DNA from: Desulfocapsaceae bacterium
Lineage (GTDB): Bacteria; Desulfobacterota; Desulfobulbia; Desulfobulbales; Desulfocapsaceae
Assembly: GCA_029934775.1 (NCBI GenBank)
Contig: JAOZLO010000222.1
Location: forward strand, 1 to 5,440
Length of the DNA stretch: 5,440 nucleotides
Direction: 5' to 3'
Every line of letters begins with the position of its first letter. Within the stretch, counting starts at the first letter, position 1. The position numbers were made by a program, and so were the translations under genes. Below, one piece after another: positions 1 through 5,440 of this stretch. The notes under the pieces are model-generated. The model made no database searches. It was given only the letters and a program-made list of their open reading frames with translations, and was not told the origin of the DNA.

Positions 1-87
1 TGAAAGGGGCAATCATTCAATCTGCTACTTTTGAACCATTATGCAACTCCTGTAATAGTGAGTAAGATTTGTATAATACGTTTCTTT
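1..87 (-). other. Intergenic region after dctM; possible start of a further gene
   Basis: No terminator hairpin follows dctM. On the minus strand an AGGAG (51-47) lies 7 nt before an ATG (39-37), but this frame reads only Met-Val-Gln-Lys before TAG at 27-25. A second ATG at 16-14 opens a frame (MIAPF) that runs off the window edge with only a weak upstream site. A fourth operon gene may begin here, but too little is visible to identify it. Confidence 0.25.
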
Positions 88-1350
88 CTATTTGAACCAG
101 ATGGCTGTTGCCGGAGTAAATGTGACGATCATCAGGGTTACAAACATTGCCAGGATGAACCATTTGCAATACCCCATGACCTCTTCAATTTTCAGGCCGG
201 TGGTCGAGCAGACTGTAAGTAATACAGAGGCAACAGGTGGAGTCTGTTGGCCAATACCCAGATTGAGACAGACGATGACTCCGAAATGTACGGGGTCAAT
301 GCCGATTTGCTGGGCCACCGGCATAAGCATCGGCACGACGATAATAATAGCTGCTGAAGCGTGCAAAAACATGCCCAGAAAAAGCAGGAACACATTGATC
401 AACAGGGTCAGCAGCAATGGGTTATCAGTTAAACCAGTCAGGCCGGTGGCTATTATTTGAGGTATACGCTCATTTGCCAGGAACTGTCCAAGTACGGCGG
501 AACCTGCAATAATCATCATGACAACAGAAGTCTGACGGACAGTTGTCACTAGAATTTCGCCAAGTTTGGTAAATGTCAAATCCCGCTTCATGACAAAACC
601 AAACAGCAAGGCAGCCAAGGTCCCGACTGCAGCAGCCTCGGTTGGAGTAACCAGTCCGGCAATTAATCCACCAACGACAAGAACAGGTATAAGTAAAGGC
701 ACAAAAGCCCCCACAAACGCCTTGCCAAGTCTTGACAATTTGAAACTGCTGTCTACCGGATGCCCCTCGCGGCGGGCGAAAACATAACTGGTTGCCATGA
801 AACTTCCGCCAAGTATAATGCCAGGTACAATACCGGCAATGAACAGATCCTTGATCGAGGTGTTGGTGGCTACGCCGTAGAGCACCATCGGAATAGATGG
901 CGGGATAATGATGCCAAGCGTAGCACTTGTGGCTGTGATGGCTGCAGCAAAAGTACGTGGATATCCCTGACGCTCCATGTTAGGTACAAAAATTTTACTC
1001 ATTACAGCGGCATCAGCGACGGCCGAACCACTCATTTCGGCCATAAACATGGATGTAACTACGTTTACATGGCTCAACCCGCCGCGAACCCAGCCGACCA
1101 GAGCAGAAGCCAGGTTGATGAGGCGCTCTGAGATCGAGGTGGCGCCCATAAGCTCACCCATCAGAATAAAGAAGGGAATGGCAAGCAAAACAACACTGTT
1201 TGTTCCCGAATACATCTGAATCGGTACCATTATCACGTCGATTCCTTGAACAGCCATGGCTATGGTTGCCGTAATCATAAGTGCGAAACCGATTGGAAAT
1301 CCCATAAGGATGAGGGCAAACAGCAAAATAATGACAAACAGAGCAGTCAA
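88..1350 (-). CDS. dctM: TRAP transporter large permease subunit (DctM family)
   Basis: This is the large integral membrane subunit of a TRAP transporter, the channel-forming part that imports a carboxylate-type solute delivered by the DctP protein, driven by an ion gradient. The 420-residue product has the usual family length and is hydrophobic throughout, with about a dozen membrane segments. Visible family motifs are AIPFFILMGELM (residues 57-68), GWVRGGLSHVNV (86-97) with the MSGSAVADAA stretch (106-115), IIPPSIPMVLYG (148-159), PTEAAAVG (236-243) and GIGQQTPPVA (365-374). The start is TTG. It is supported by an AAAGGA ribosome binding site 7 nt upstream and by an N-terminus that matches the family (hydrophobic, then MGFPIGFAL). 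The gene begins 4 nt after the dctQ stop, so the two are co-translated. In the motif near residues 327-340 the sequence reads MFLHASA, where I would expect an Asp in many DctM proteins. The stop is TAG at 88-90. The family call is very secure; the substrate is unknown. Confidence 0.96.
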   Translation of the reverse strand: MTALFVIILLFALILMGFPIGFALMITATIAMAVQGIDVIMVPIQMYSGTNSVVLLAIPFFILMGELMGATSISERLINLASALVGWVRGGLSHVNVVTSMFMAEMSGSAVADAAVMSKIFVPNMERQGYPRTFAAAITATSATLGIIIPPSIPMVLYGVATNTSIKDLFIAGIVPGIILGGSFMATSYVFARREGHPVDSSFKLSRLGKAFVGAFVPLLIPVLVVGGLIAGLVTPTEAAAVGTLAALLFGFVMKRDLTFTKLGEILVTTVRQTSVVMMIIAGSAVLGQFLANERIPQIIATGLTGLTDNPLLLTLLINVFLLFLGMFLHASAAIIIVVPMLMPVAQQIGIDPVHFGVIVCLNLGIGQQTPPVASVLLTVCSTTGLKIEEVMGYCKWFILAMFVTLMIVTFTPATAIWFK

Positions 1351-1354
1351 TGAT

Positions 1355-1921
1355 TTATCCTTTATGGTTAAATTTCCGGTTTCTTGGGTTATGCAAACGT
1401 TCTATGATGTCAATTACAAGGGCCATTATCAATAACCCGGCAGAAAGCGGAATAATGGCCATGAACCAACCCTGGGCAATCTCAGCGGTTTCGATTTCCG
1501 TCTGTCCGTCAACACGAATCATACGAATCGATTGCAACAGGAGGAGTACAAGGAAGGCCATAATGGTGCCATCGGTTAAAGTAACTACCAGGCGTTGATA
1601 CACCCTGGGCAGTTTCTCCACCATCATGTCAAAAGAAATATGCCCACCCTTACGATAAGCTAGATAAGCCCCGAGGAATGCGATCCAGATCAGAAGCAGC
1701 CCGGGTATTTCATCCGTCGTTGCACTGATCGGCGACAGTAATCCATCCGTTTTTGAATAAATCCAACCCCACAATGCAGAACTTTCACTGGCGGCCCGCA
1801 ACCAACCCAGTACAACATATCGATTAAAAACATTAAGCAGAATCATTGAGGCCGCAACTACCAGGGCGCTGGTAGCCAGGACCTCAACAATTTTATCAAT
1901 CAGCCGAACAACATAGTTCAT
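1355..1921 (-). CDS. dctQ: TRAP transporter small permease subunit (DctQ family)
   Basis: This encodes the small membrane subunit that partners DctM in the inner membrane and helps dock the substrate-loaded binding protein. The 188-residue product has four predicted membrane helices at about 11-33, 74-91, 111-133 and 150-171. Family signatures are FNRY after helix 1 (32-35), the acidic TDE before helix 2 (69-71), and AYRKGGHISFD after helix 2 (88-98). I chose the ATG at 1921 because it lies 1 nt after the dctP stop (TGA-T-ATG), an arrangement suited to translational coupling. No good Shine-Dalgarno is seen. A TTG at 1933 would add four residues and overlap dctP. The linker between helices 1 and 2 (about 37-70) looks longer than usual for DctQ and contains an aromatic SSALWGWIYSK stretch. 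The call rests on topology, motifs and position between dctP and dctM. Confidence 0.93.
   Translation of the reverse strand: MNYVVRLIDKIVEVLATSALVVAASMILLNVFNRYVVLGWLRAASESSALWGWIYSKTDGLLSPISATTDEIPGLLLIWIAFLGAYLAYRKGGHISFDMMVEKLPRVYQRLVVTLTDGTIMAFLVLLLLQSIRMIRVDGQTEIETAEIAQGWFMAIIPLSAGLLIMALVIDIIERLHNPRNRKFNHKG
1358..1363 (-). promoter_or_regulatory. Ribosome binding site of dctM
   Basis: AAAGGA on the minus strand lies inside the last codons of dctQ, 7 nt before the TTG at 1350. It supports TTG as the true dctM start, since no ATG or GTG lies in a suitable position. Confidence 0.75.
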
Positions 1922-1922
1922 A

Positions 1923-2897
1923 TCAGCGTGCAATTTCGACCAGTTTCAACCAGTCATCACCCTGGCTGTTAACATAGTTATCATAACTTTTGCTCGTTGC
2001 AGCCTGAAAGGCCTTCAAGTCAATATCATTGATTTTGACATGATTCTTCATTTCAGCAAAATATTTGGTTTCCAGAGTTGCTGCTCCGTCATATGCTTTA
2101 CCGGTAATTTCCGCTCCGACTGCTGCAAAAACCTTTTGTTGCTCAGCGGTAAGAGAGTCCCAGAAAGTTTTGGAAGCAATCAGAAAACTGGGTGTGTAAA
2201 CATGCCCTGTCAGACTCAGATATTTTGCCACTTCATACTGTTTTTGTCCGTAAAAACCATATGTTGCTGCTTCTACTCCATCGACCACTCCAGTTTGGAG
2301 GGCTGTGAAAGTTTCTTTCCAGGAAATTTTCTGTGGTGTAGCTCCCATCTGCTGAAATACGCCTTGACGGAACTTACCACCGGAGATACGGATTTTCAGG
2401 CCTTTCAGGTCGGCCGGCTTGAACACGGGACGCACTTTGTTAAGCACATGACGGAAACCATTCTCATAGATACCCACAACAGTAACACCGGCCTTATCTT
2501 CGATACGCTGTGCGACCTGTCTGCCAAGTTCACCATCCATTGCCTTGCGCACATGATCACGGCTGGAAAACAACCAGGGCAGGTCAAATAATCCCAACTT
2601 TTTATCAAGTTTCATGACACCGGATGCAACATTGATCATTTCCAGCGATCCCGCCTTGACGTTTGTAATCAGCGCCTTTTCCTTTCCCAGCTGACCGGAT
2701 GGGTAAAGAGTGAACTCAAACTGGCCCGGAAGCCGTTTCTCAATTTCATCAGCAAACATCTGGGATTGCTGGTGCAGAGGTGACAGTGCTGATACATGGC
2801 TGGCGATACGCACTTTTTGAGGTTGTGCAGCTGCAAAGCAGATCTGGCAAACAGCCAGAGTTGTCAGGGTTGCAACGGCAAGTAATTTGGTTCGCAT
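1923..2897 (-). CDS. dctP: TRAP transporter periplasmic solute-binding protein (DctP family)
   Basis: This is the extracytoplasmic solute receptor of the TRAP system. It captures the substrate in the periplasm and hands it to DctQM. The product is 324 residues. It starts with a Sec signal peptide (residues 1-24: MRTK, a hydrophobic core, then an AAA cleavage site before QPQ). The mature protein shows family features: RIASHVSALSPLHQQ (30-44), a PSGQLG motif (66-71), DLPWLF (105-110), LKGLKIRIS (164-172), and TALQTGVVDGVE (198-209). Arg170 in KIRIS corresponds to the arginine that in characterised family members binds the substrate carboxylate, so an organic acid ligand is likely. The start at 2897 is fixed by an AGGAGGA ribosome binding site 7 nt upstream and by the signal peptide; a longer in-frame reading to 2972 runs into the upstream hairpin and is not credible. 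It is the first transporter gene of the operon, 92 nt after the regulator. LAVC in the signal core is not a good lipobox. Confidence 0.96.
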   Translation of the reverse strand: MRTKLLAVATLTTLAVCQICFAAAQPQKVRIASHVSALSPLHQQSQMFADEIEKRLPGQFEFTLYPSGQLGKEKALITNVKAGSLEMINVASGVMKLDKKLGLFDLPWLFSSRDHVRKAMDGELGRQVAQRIEDKAGVTVVGIYENGFRHVLNKVRPVFKPADLKGLKIRISGGKFRQGVFQQMGATPQKISWKETFTALQTGVVDGVEAATYGFYGQKQYEVAKYLSLTGHVYTPSFLIASKTFWDSLTAEQQKVFAAVGAEITGKAYDGAATLETKYFAEMKNHVKINDIDLKAFQAATSKSYDNYVNSQGDDWLKLVEIAR

Positions 2898-2904
2898 GCT
2901 TGAG

Positions 2905-2911
2905 TCCTCCT
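2905..2911 (-). promoter_or_regulatory. Ribosome binding site of dctP
   Basis: AGGAGGA on the minus strand lies 7 nt before the ATG at 2897. It is a near-perfect anti-16S match and decides the dctP start over the longer in-frame reading. It is stronger than the sites of dctQ and dctM, in line with the need for excess binding protein. Confidence 0.9.
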
Positions 2912-2924
2912 GTGAGAAATATTG

Positions 2925-2973
2925 AGTGGCCTGTAAATTTTTCCTGTTTTCATAAAAAAATTTACAAGCCACT
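2925..2973 (-). repeat. 18-bp inverted repeat (RNA hairpin) in the gntR-dctP gap
   Basis: The minus-strand transcript carries AGTGGCTTGTAAATTTTT (2973-2956), a 13-nt loop, and AAAAATTTACAGGCCACT (2942-2925). All 18 positions pair, one of them as U:G. On the opposite strand that position is an A/C mismatch, which favours an RNA role on the operon transcript. The hairpin starts 16 nt after the regulator stop and ends 27 nt before dctP, leaving the dctP ribosome binding site free. There is no T-run after it, so it is not a standard terminator. It may stabilise or define the 5' end of a processed dctPQM mRNA, or as DNA act as an operator. Confidence 0.85.
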
Positions 2974-2989
2974 TATCCCGTTTTTGGGG

Positions 2990-3694
2990 TTAATGGATAT
3001 CGATATGATATTGGAAACGGTCTGCACGGCCACGTGACCGGCGCCATTCTATAGGTCTTCCATTAAAACCGAGCGCCAGGCGCTCGATTACAATAACTGG
3101 TGCCGCAGGCGTGATATGCAACAGGCGGGAATAAAAACTACCGGCTACTTCGACGGTTAAACATTCTTTGGCACTGGCAACAATCTGATCGAAATGTGAA
3201 TCGTATACAGGGTAGAGCAAGGGGCCGATATCGTCTTCGTCCATTACCATGAAAGCCTCGAAACGTGCATGGTCCAGCCAGACCTCTTCTGCTATCACAG
3301 GTTCTCCGGAAAGCAACCGCAGGCGTGAAACGGAAATAACCAAGGATTCCGGTTCAAGCTCTAAAGCTTTTGATACCACCGCTGGAGCAGGTATAACTTC
3401 GCGACTCAGGATGCGACTTTCAGGGATTTCACGCTCTCCCTCCTTGTCCTGGAAACGGAAAAAACGAAACAGTGAGGCATCAAAAGTCGGCTTGCGCACA
3501 AAAGTGCCGGATCCGTGACGACGCACCAATATTCCTTCCTCTGTCAACTGTGAAATAGCCTGGCGAGCGGTGCCTGGAGCGACGCTGTATTGAGCAGCCA
3601 ACTCTTTTTCCGAAGGCAGCCTGTCACCAGGACGCCATTTTTGATCGACAATTGTCGATCTCAGTGTCTCTGCAAGGCGCTGATAGATCGGCAA
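2990..3694 (-). CDS. GntR family transcriptional regulator, HutC subfamily (UTRA domain)
   Basis: This is a cytoplasmic DNA-binding regulator. From the TTG at 3694 the product is 234 residues. An N-terminal winged helix-turn-helix covers about 1-67, with the GntR signature RPGDRLPSEKELAAQYSVA (21-39), the recognition helix around GTARQAISQL (41-50) and the wing RRHGSGTFV (58-66). A UTRA ligand-binding domain follows (about 85-232), ending in the typical arginine- and aromatic-rich strand (RRSRGRADRFQYHIDI). UTRA domains bind small effectors, here probably the transported acid or a metabolite of it. The gene lies directly upstream of dctPQM on the same strand and is divergent from the amidohydrolase, so it probably controls both. 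The TTG has a moderate AAGGTG site 8 nt upstream. However, the frame stays open upstream to a CTG at 3733 that lies 7 nt after a perfect AGGAGGA and adds 13 residues (SQISLELQGDTR after the initiator). I give the conventional start, but the CTG is a serious alternative. Confidence 0.92.
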   Translation of the reverse strand: MPIYQRLAETLRSTIVDQKWRPGDRLPSEKELAAQYSVAPGTARQAISQLTEEGILVRRHGSGTFVRKPTFDASLFRFFRFQDKEGEREIPESRILSREVIPAPAVVSKALELEPESLVISVSRLRLLSGEPVIAEEVWLDHARFEAFMVMDEDDIGPLLYPVYDSHFDQIVASAKECLTVEVAGSFYSRLLHITPAAPVIVIERLALGFNGRPIEWRRSRGRADRFQYHIDIH

Positions 3695-3740
3695 TCGAGT
3701 ATCACCTTGTAATTCTAAAGATATTTGGCTCAGGATGCTA

Positions 3741-3747
3741 TCCTCCT
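3741..3747 (-). promoter_or_regulatory. Perfect Shine-Dalgarno upstream of the gntR-type gene
   Basis: AGGAGGA on the minus strand lies 7 nt before an in-frame CTG (3733-3731). No ATG, GTG or TTG occurs within useful distance in any frame, so this site either serves CTG initiation of the regulator or is a chance match in GAG GAG GAT. The TTG at 3694 is 46 nt away, too far to be served directly. Confidence 0.6.
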
Positions 3748-3756
3748 CTTGCTTTT

Positions 3757-3803
3757 TTGACGATTATAACATATATATACTTCTATAAGACTATATCTGT
3801 CAA
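3757..3803. promoter_or_regulatory. Divergent control region with inverted TTGAC-N3-TATA arms
   Basis: The left arm TTGACGATTATAAC (3757-3770) and the right arm, read on the minus strand as TTGACAGATATAGT (3803-3790), share TTGACnnnTATA. Their inner ends are 19 nt apart. Each TTGAC could serve as a -35 hexamer pointing into the region, so the two divergent promoters would overlap face to face. Plus-strand -10 candidates for the amidohydrolase are TATACT (3776-3781) and TATAAG (3784-3789), neither ideally spaced from TTGACG. The core is an AT run (ATATATATAC). Regulator binding here could control both directions; no exact published HutC operator is recognised. Confidence 0.45.
3763..3771 (-). 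promoter_or_regulatory. Extended -10 promoter element for gntR (and probably dctPQM)
   Basis: The minus strand reads TGTTATAAT, a perfect TGnTATAAT extended -10, which can work without a good -35 (the 17-nt-spaced hexamer is GTCTTA). Transcription would begin near 3756, giving a short leader before the AGGAGGA at 3747. An alternative is TTGACA (3803-3798) with TATATA (3779-3774) at 18-nt spacing on the same strand. I see no clear second promoter in the gntR-dctP gap, so the four genes may form one operon. Confidence 0.55.
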
Positions 3804-3812
3804 GGTGAAAAA

Positions 3813-4682
3813 ATGAATAGCTCTCCGTCTCCCCCTGCTTCAAAACCATTAAGTCCCCCGGAACCTCTGAGGATTGATGGGCATGCCCATGTATTTATGA
3901 AATCATTGCCAATGGCGGAGGGAAGGCGCTATACACCACATTATGACGCCTTGCCAGAGCGCTATTTCGAACTTCTTAAAAAACAAGGGCTCAATGGAGC
4001 CCTGTTAGTCCAACCCAGTTTTCTTAACACGGACAACAGTTATCTTCTCAGTGTTCTGGCTTCGGCAAGACGGACTTTACCAAATCTCTGGTTACGGGGG
4101 GTAGTAGTTCTCGACCCAGCTACGACAGAGGAGGAAATGTGGACATTGAAAGATGCCGGTATCGTCGGAATTCGGCTGAACTATTTGTCGCGCCATCTCC
4201 CTGATCTCGACAGTCTGCTTTGGTCAACTTACCTGGATCGAGTGCAAAAAGTGGGTTGGCATGTTGAGGTGCACGTGGAGGGTCCCCGCTTAACCGCCAT
4301 ACTTGATCGACTCACAACTTCCAATCATAATGTTATAATCGATCACTTTGGTTTGCCGACAGCCGATTCTCCGACGGAATGTTCAGGATTTCAAAGTCTG
4401 ATCAATAACCGTAATTCCGGAGTACATGTTAAAATCTCGGCACCATACCGGGTATTCCCACAATTACCATCAGACCTGGCAGCCAAGAAATGCAGTAGAC
4501 TGGCGCACATTTTGCTGGACACAATCGGCCCGGAGCGGTTAATCTGGGGCAGTGACTGGCCCTGGACAAAATATGAAACCGCCCACTCGTATGTAACGTG
4601 CCTGAAGTGGGCAACGGACTGGTACACAGGGGTCAACGCAACACCAGAGTCAGTCCCTGACTGGCTTATCGGTAATATGTGA
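3813..4682 (+). CDS. Amidohydrolase family protein, LigI/COG3618-like (putative lactonase)
   Basis: This 289-residue protein belongs to the TIM-barrel amidohydrolase superfamily, in the branch of 2-pyrone-4,6-dicarboxylate lactonase (LigI) and related sugar- or sulfo-lactone hydrolases. Visible barrel motifs in order: GHAH (H24, H26) at strand 1; LLVQPSFLNTDN (64-75), typical of this branch; GIRLN (119-123) with a substrate-type Arg; EVHVEG (H154); IIDHFG (D177, H178); HVKIS with PYR (205-213); and WGSDWPW (D248) at strand 8, the catalytic Asp. No carboxylated-Lys signature is evident, in line with LigI-type enzymes, some of which work without a metal. Residues 2-19 are a Pro/Ser-rich leader. 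The ATG has an AAGGTG site 5 nt upstream. The C-terminus stops at WLIGNM, just where relatives usually continue with a short NPxRLY-type tail, so a few residues may be missing. Its divergent placement next to a GntR-TRAP operon suggests it acts on the imported compound. The substrate is not determined; the superfamily call is firm. Confidence 0.9.
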   Translation: MNSSPSPPASKPLSPPEPLRIDGHAHVFMKSLPMAEGRRYTPHYDALPERYFELLKKQGLNGALLVQPSFLNTDNSYLLSVLASARRTLPNLWLRGVVVLDPATTEEEMWTLKDAGIVGIRLNYLSRHLPDLDSLLWSTYLDRVQKVGWHVEVHVEGPRLTAILDRLTTSNHNVIIDHFGLPTADSPTECSGFQSLINNRNSGVHVKISAPYRVFPQLPSDLAAKKCSRLAHILLDTIGPERLIWGSDWPWTKYETAHSYVTCLKWATDWYTGVNATPESVPDWLIGNM

Positions 4683-4893
4683 ACGTGGGAGACTGTCCCC
4701 TTCATCCTATTTATGTTGAACATCATTACTACAGCAGCAATTCTTTCTATTTCTCCAGGATAATTTTTCGAAGGTCTTCTTTTTTCATACTCTCAGCATA
4801 TTTTCTGTAGATAAATATAGCATTTTAAAAATCACCCTGTTAATACTTGTCCCATAATTACCCCAGTGCACTTTCACAAAACAAGCCAAACAT

Positions 4894-4970
4894 GCACTCG
4901 TAGCTCAGCTGGATAGAGCACCGGACTTCGAATCCGGGTGTCGGGGGTTCGAATCCCTCCGGGTGTACCA
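4894..4970 (+). tRNA. tRNA-Arg (anticodon TCG)
   Basis: A 77-nt cloverleaf can be folded by hand. The acceptor strands are GCACTCG and CGGGTGT, followed by discriminator A and an encoded CCA. The D arm is GCTC/GAGC with A-box-like AGCTGGATA. The anticodon arm is CCGGA/TCCGG with loop CTTCGAA, putting TCG at 4928-4930, which reads CGA (Arg). The variable loop is GTGTC, and the T arm is GGGGG-TTCGAAT-CCCTC. A20 in the D loop, an arginine identity element in bacteria, is present. The acceptor stem contains two wobble pairs (G1:U72 and U5:G68). A CATAAT at 4853-4858 could be its -10 element, but I see no good -35. The terminator follows directly. Confidence 0.97.
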
Positions 4971-4971
4971 A

Positions 4972-5008
4972 AAAAAAAGGTTAAGCCAGTTTGGTTTAAC
5001 CTTTTTTT
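4972..5008 (+). terminator. Intrinsic terminator of the tRNA-Arg gene
   Basis: A hairpin lies immediately after the encoded CCA. The arms are GGTTAAGCCA (4979-4988) and TGGTTTAACC (4992-5001), 10 bp with one G:U pair and a 3-nt loop. The stem is followed by seven Ts (5002-5008) and preceded by a matching run of As (4972-4978) that can extend it to 17 bp. The A-tract/T-tract symmetry means it could also stop transcription arriving from the right. Confidence 0.92.
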
Positions 5009-5440
5009 CATTCCGTTATCGTTTTCTCCCCGTTATACTCTTTTTAGCGATTTTCGAGGTTTGGGATAGGCTGCTTCTCTATTTGGGCAGTCTTAAAGGC
5101 CTTTTCTCTGGGGTACCTGTAACATCCCAGATCAATCTCTTATGAGCGATAAGTTGCAAATCGATATAGGGATTTCTGAACTTCTGGAACTCAAGACGTA
5201 CGGTCTATATACTGTTTTGGAGTTATCAAGATATGTGGATTTTCGGTGTGGCAATCTCAAAATGCCCTATGCGGACCCGCTTATAACGGTGGCGTATTTT
5301 TTAAGCAATATGTCATATATCTTACTGTAAATATAGATATTTTAGAAGAAACATGCCAGCAAAAATATACTTCACGTCGTATTTCTTAGGCTATTTTGCA
5401 AGGAACCCTTATGCTAAATTAGAATCTTTCTTAAAACCGT
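5009..5440. other. AT-rich stretch without a convincing gene
   Basis: This 432-nt end of the window, beyond the tRNA terminator, is visibly richer in A and T than the TRAP genes. The longest plus-strand frame with an ATG (5142-5330, 62 codons) has no ribosome binding site and no recognisable motif. The minus strand shows nothing better. I see no integrase, transposase or repeat of the tRNA 3' end. It may be a long intergenic region or decayed sequence. Confidence 0.5.

Noticed and set aside
1922..1933. TTG at 1933 as the dctQ start
   Set aside because: It overlaps dctP without a ribosome binding site, whereas the ATG at 1921 directly follows the dctP stop in a coupling arrangement.
2835..2850. 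LAVC in the DctP signal peptide as a lipobox
   Set aside because: The residue before Cys is Val rather than Gly, Ala or Ser, and a better signal peptidase I site (AAA) follows.
2898..2972. Upstream in-frame extension of dctP by 25 residues
   Set aside because: It would start inside the hairpin arm, has no ribosome binding site there, and would bury the clear signal peptide that begins at 2897.
4687..4700. GGGA/TCCC hairpin just after the amidohydrolase stop
   Set aside because: The stem has four pairs and no T-run follows.
4391..4726. Minus-strand frame of 111 codons opposite the amidohydrolase
   Set aside because: It lies antisense to a well-supported enzyme gene and its translation has no recognisable motif.
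4770..4785. GAAGGTCTTC followed by six Ts, as terminator of the amidohydrolase gene
   Set aside because: Only three pairs remain once a realistic loop is allowed, which is too weak to call.
4963..5145. Plus-strand frame of 60 codons overlapping the tRNA 3' end
   Set aside because: It starts within the tRNA acceptor strand and runs through the terminator, so it is not a plausible gene.
5142..5330. Small plus-strand frame of 62 codons after the tRNA
   Set aside because: It has no ribosome binding site and no recognisable domain, and sits in AT-rich non-coding DNA where such frames are expected by chance.

Overview
The window holds a complete, regulated uptake locus of the TRAP (tripartite ATP-independent periplasmic) type, a divergent hydrolase gene, and a tRNA-Arg gene with its own terminator. 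The organism is a Gram-negative bacterium, because the solute-binding protein carries a Sec signal peptide and depends on a periplasm. Moderate GC content, strong AGGAGG-type ribosome binding sites and a tRNA-Arg with anticodon TCG fit a proteobacterium or Desulfobacterota member. I cannot name the genus from sequence alone.

Layout. Minus strand, read from about 3770 down to 88: a GntR/HutC-type regulator (UTRA effector domain), then dctP-like (periplasmic binding protein), dctQ-like (small membrane subunit) and dctM-like (large membrane permease). The three transporter genes are tightly packed: dctP and dctQ are 1 nt apart, dctQ and dctM 4 nt apart. The regulator is separated from dctP by 92 nt that contain a long hairpin. 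Plus strand, 3813-4682: a LigI-like amidohydrolase of the 2-pyrone-4,6-dicarboxylate lactonase/COG3618 type, transcribed divergently from the regulator across a short AT-rich region with overlapping promoter-like elements. Plus strand, 4894-4970: tRNA-Arg(TCG) with encoded CCA, followed at once by an intrinsic terminator. From 5009 to 5440 the DNA is AT-rich and I see no convincing gene.

How the parts work together (inference). The DctP protein binds an organic acid in the periplasm and DctQM imports it using an ion gradient. The amidohydrolase probably opens a lactone, or hydrolyses a related carboxylated ring, derived from or identical to the imported compound. The GntR/HutC regulator sits between the two transcription units and probably senses the substrate or an intermediate through its UTRA domain, controlling both directions from the shared region. 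The exact substrate cannot be read from the sequence.

The most interesting non-coding features are the 18-bp hairpin in the gntR-dctP gap, the perfect Shine-Dalgarno in front of a CTG codon upstream of the regulator's conventional start, and the symmetrical TTGAC elements in the divergent promoter region. I found no defence system, CRISPR array, insertion sequence or phage gene.
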